The notes under the pieces were generated by a model, which made no database searches, was not told the origin of the DNA, and saw nothing but the letters and a program-made list of their open reading frames with translations. Source: Variovorax sp. (GTDB lineage Bacteria > Pseudomonadota > Gammaproteobacteria > Burkholderiales > Burkholderiaceae_C). From it: a stretch of 6,274 nt of DNA. The stretch covers positions 1 to 6,274 of the forward strand of contig JAQGLP010000376.1 of assembly GCA_028292835.1 (NCBI GenBank), given 5' to 3'. The translations under genes and the position numbers were made by a program. Shown piece after piece: positions 5,840 to 6,274 of the stretch. The first letter of the stretch is position 1. The number at the start of each line of letters is the position of its first letter.

Positions 5840-6274
5840 ATGCCGTTGCAACGAACCGATCTTCCCGGCGAAGTGCTGGCCCTGCTGGCGCAAGGCACCG
5901 TGATCCCGGCGCATCCGCTGGCGCTGGACGCGCAGCGTCGGTTCGACCGCCGCCGCCAGCGGGCGCTCACGCGCTACTACGTCGACGCGGGCGCCGGCGG
6001 CCTCGCAGTCGGCGTGCACACCACGCAGTTCAGCATCCGGGAGCGGGGCCTCTACGAAACAGTGCTGCGCTCCGCGATCGAAGACCAGCGTGCCTGGACC
6101 CCCCGCCCGATGGTCATGATCGCGGGCCTGTGCGGCGGGACCGCGCAGGCGTGCGCCGAAGCGCGGACTGCCGTGGGCCTGGGCTACCACGCCGGCCTGC
6201 TCAGTCTGGCGGCGCTCGCCACCGCATCGGAGGACGAACTGATTGCGCACTGCGAAGCCGTGAGCCAGGAGATC
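5840..6274 (+). CDS. Dihydrodipicolinate synthase/N-acetylneuraminate lyase-family protein, N-terminal part (truncated by window edge)
   Basis: The first 145 codons are present with no stop; the gene continues beyond the window. The protein starts MPLQRTDLPGEVLALLAQGT, followed by VIPAHPLALD, then a helix and the strand GAGGLAVGVHTTQFS (51-65). This is the first third of the TIM barrel of class I pyruvate-type aldolases/lyases (DapA/NanA family), where the strand 2 loop normally reads GTTGE. Here the loop is GVHTTQF (58-64). The next strand PMVMIAGLCGGTAQACAEAR (90-109) and the repeat GLGYHAGLLSL (113-123) fit the family. Members form a Schiff base between a lysine and a 2-keto acid; that lysine and the catalytic tyrosine would lie beyond or near the window end, so activity cannot be judged. 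It is the fourth gene of the operon, and a keto-acid aldolase or dehydratase role on the processed ligand is inferred. True DapA is unlikely, given the context and the altered loop. Confidence 0.8.
   Translation, partial: MPLQRTDLPGEVLALLAQGTVIPAHPLALDAQRRFDRRRQRALTRYYVDAGAGGLAVGVHTTQFSIRERGLYETVLRSAIEDQRAWTPRPMVMIAGLCGGTAQACAEARTAVGLGYHAGLLSLAALATASEDELIAHCEAVSQEI

Noticed and set aside
5840..6274. Calling the last gene dapA
   Set aside because: The GTTGE loop is altered, the gene sits in a transport operon rather than a lysine-biosynthesis context, and the catalytic lysine is outside the window.
1..6274. CRISPR arrays, tRNA/rRNA genes, insertion sequences, toxin-antitoxin or phage-defence modules
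   Set aside because: Reading both strands I found no regularly spaced repeats, no transposase or terminal inverted repeats, no tRNA-like cloverleaf with conserved arms, and no gene of defence-type families.

Overview
The window is high-GC, tightly packed bacterial DNA with about seven genes and no mobile elements, repeats arrays or RNA genes that I can see. The codon choice (G/C third positions), the protein styles (an MmsA N-terminus beside a LysR regulator, NMT1-type binding proteins) and the short intergenic gaps suggest a betaproteobacterium, most likely Burkholderiales (Comamonadaceae or Alcaligenaceae-like). That placement is inference from remembered protein style, not from a search.

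Left part (1-1202): the 5' end of an mmsA-like CoA-acylating methylmalonate-semialdehyde dehydrogenase gene leaves the window on the minus strand. It is divergent from a complete LysR-family regulator gene (291-1202). The 133-bp gap between them holds a perfect 12-bp palindrome that overlaps the -35 box of a good sigma-70 promoter for mmsA. This looks like a valine/propionyl-CoA catabolism gene with its own local regulator. A GC-rich hairpin (1212-1233) separates lysR from the next, convergent gene.

Right part (1236-6274): a separate locus. A periplasmic NMT1/THI5-like ABC substrate-binding protein gene (1236-2240, minus) is divergent from a TetR-family regulator gene (2345-2998, plus). The regulator is followed by an operon on the plus strand: ABC permease (3092-3904), an NAD(P)-dependent epimerase/dehydratase-like protein (3901-4974), a two-domain GNAT acetyltransferase (4961-5815), and a DHDPS/NAL-family lyase-like protein that runs off the end (5840 onward). 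The first three operon genes overlap by 4 and 14 bp, and the fourth follows after 24 bp.

The two intergenic gaps flanking tetR carry related inverted repeats built on the half-site TGGTTGA. One (3021-3036) overlaps the -35 box of a near-consensus sigma-70 promoter (TTGACA-17-TATGAT) driving the permease operon. The other (2291-2306) lies between the -35 and -10 boxes of a plausible promoter for the binding-protein gene. The simplest model is one TetR repressor controlling both the divergent binding protein and the permease-enzyme operon, so uptake and processing of one small molecule would be induced together. The substrate and pathway are not identifiable from this window. No ATPase subunit for the transporter is encoded here. 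The epimerase-like protein lacks the usual catalytic lysine, and the lyase-like protein has an altered version of the family's GTTGE loop, so the enzymes may do unusual chemistry.
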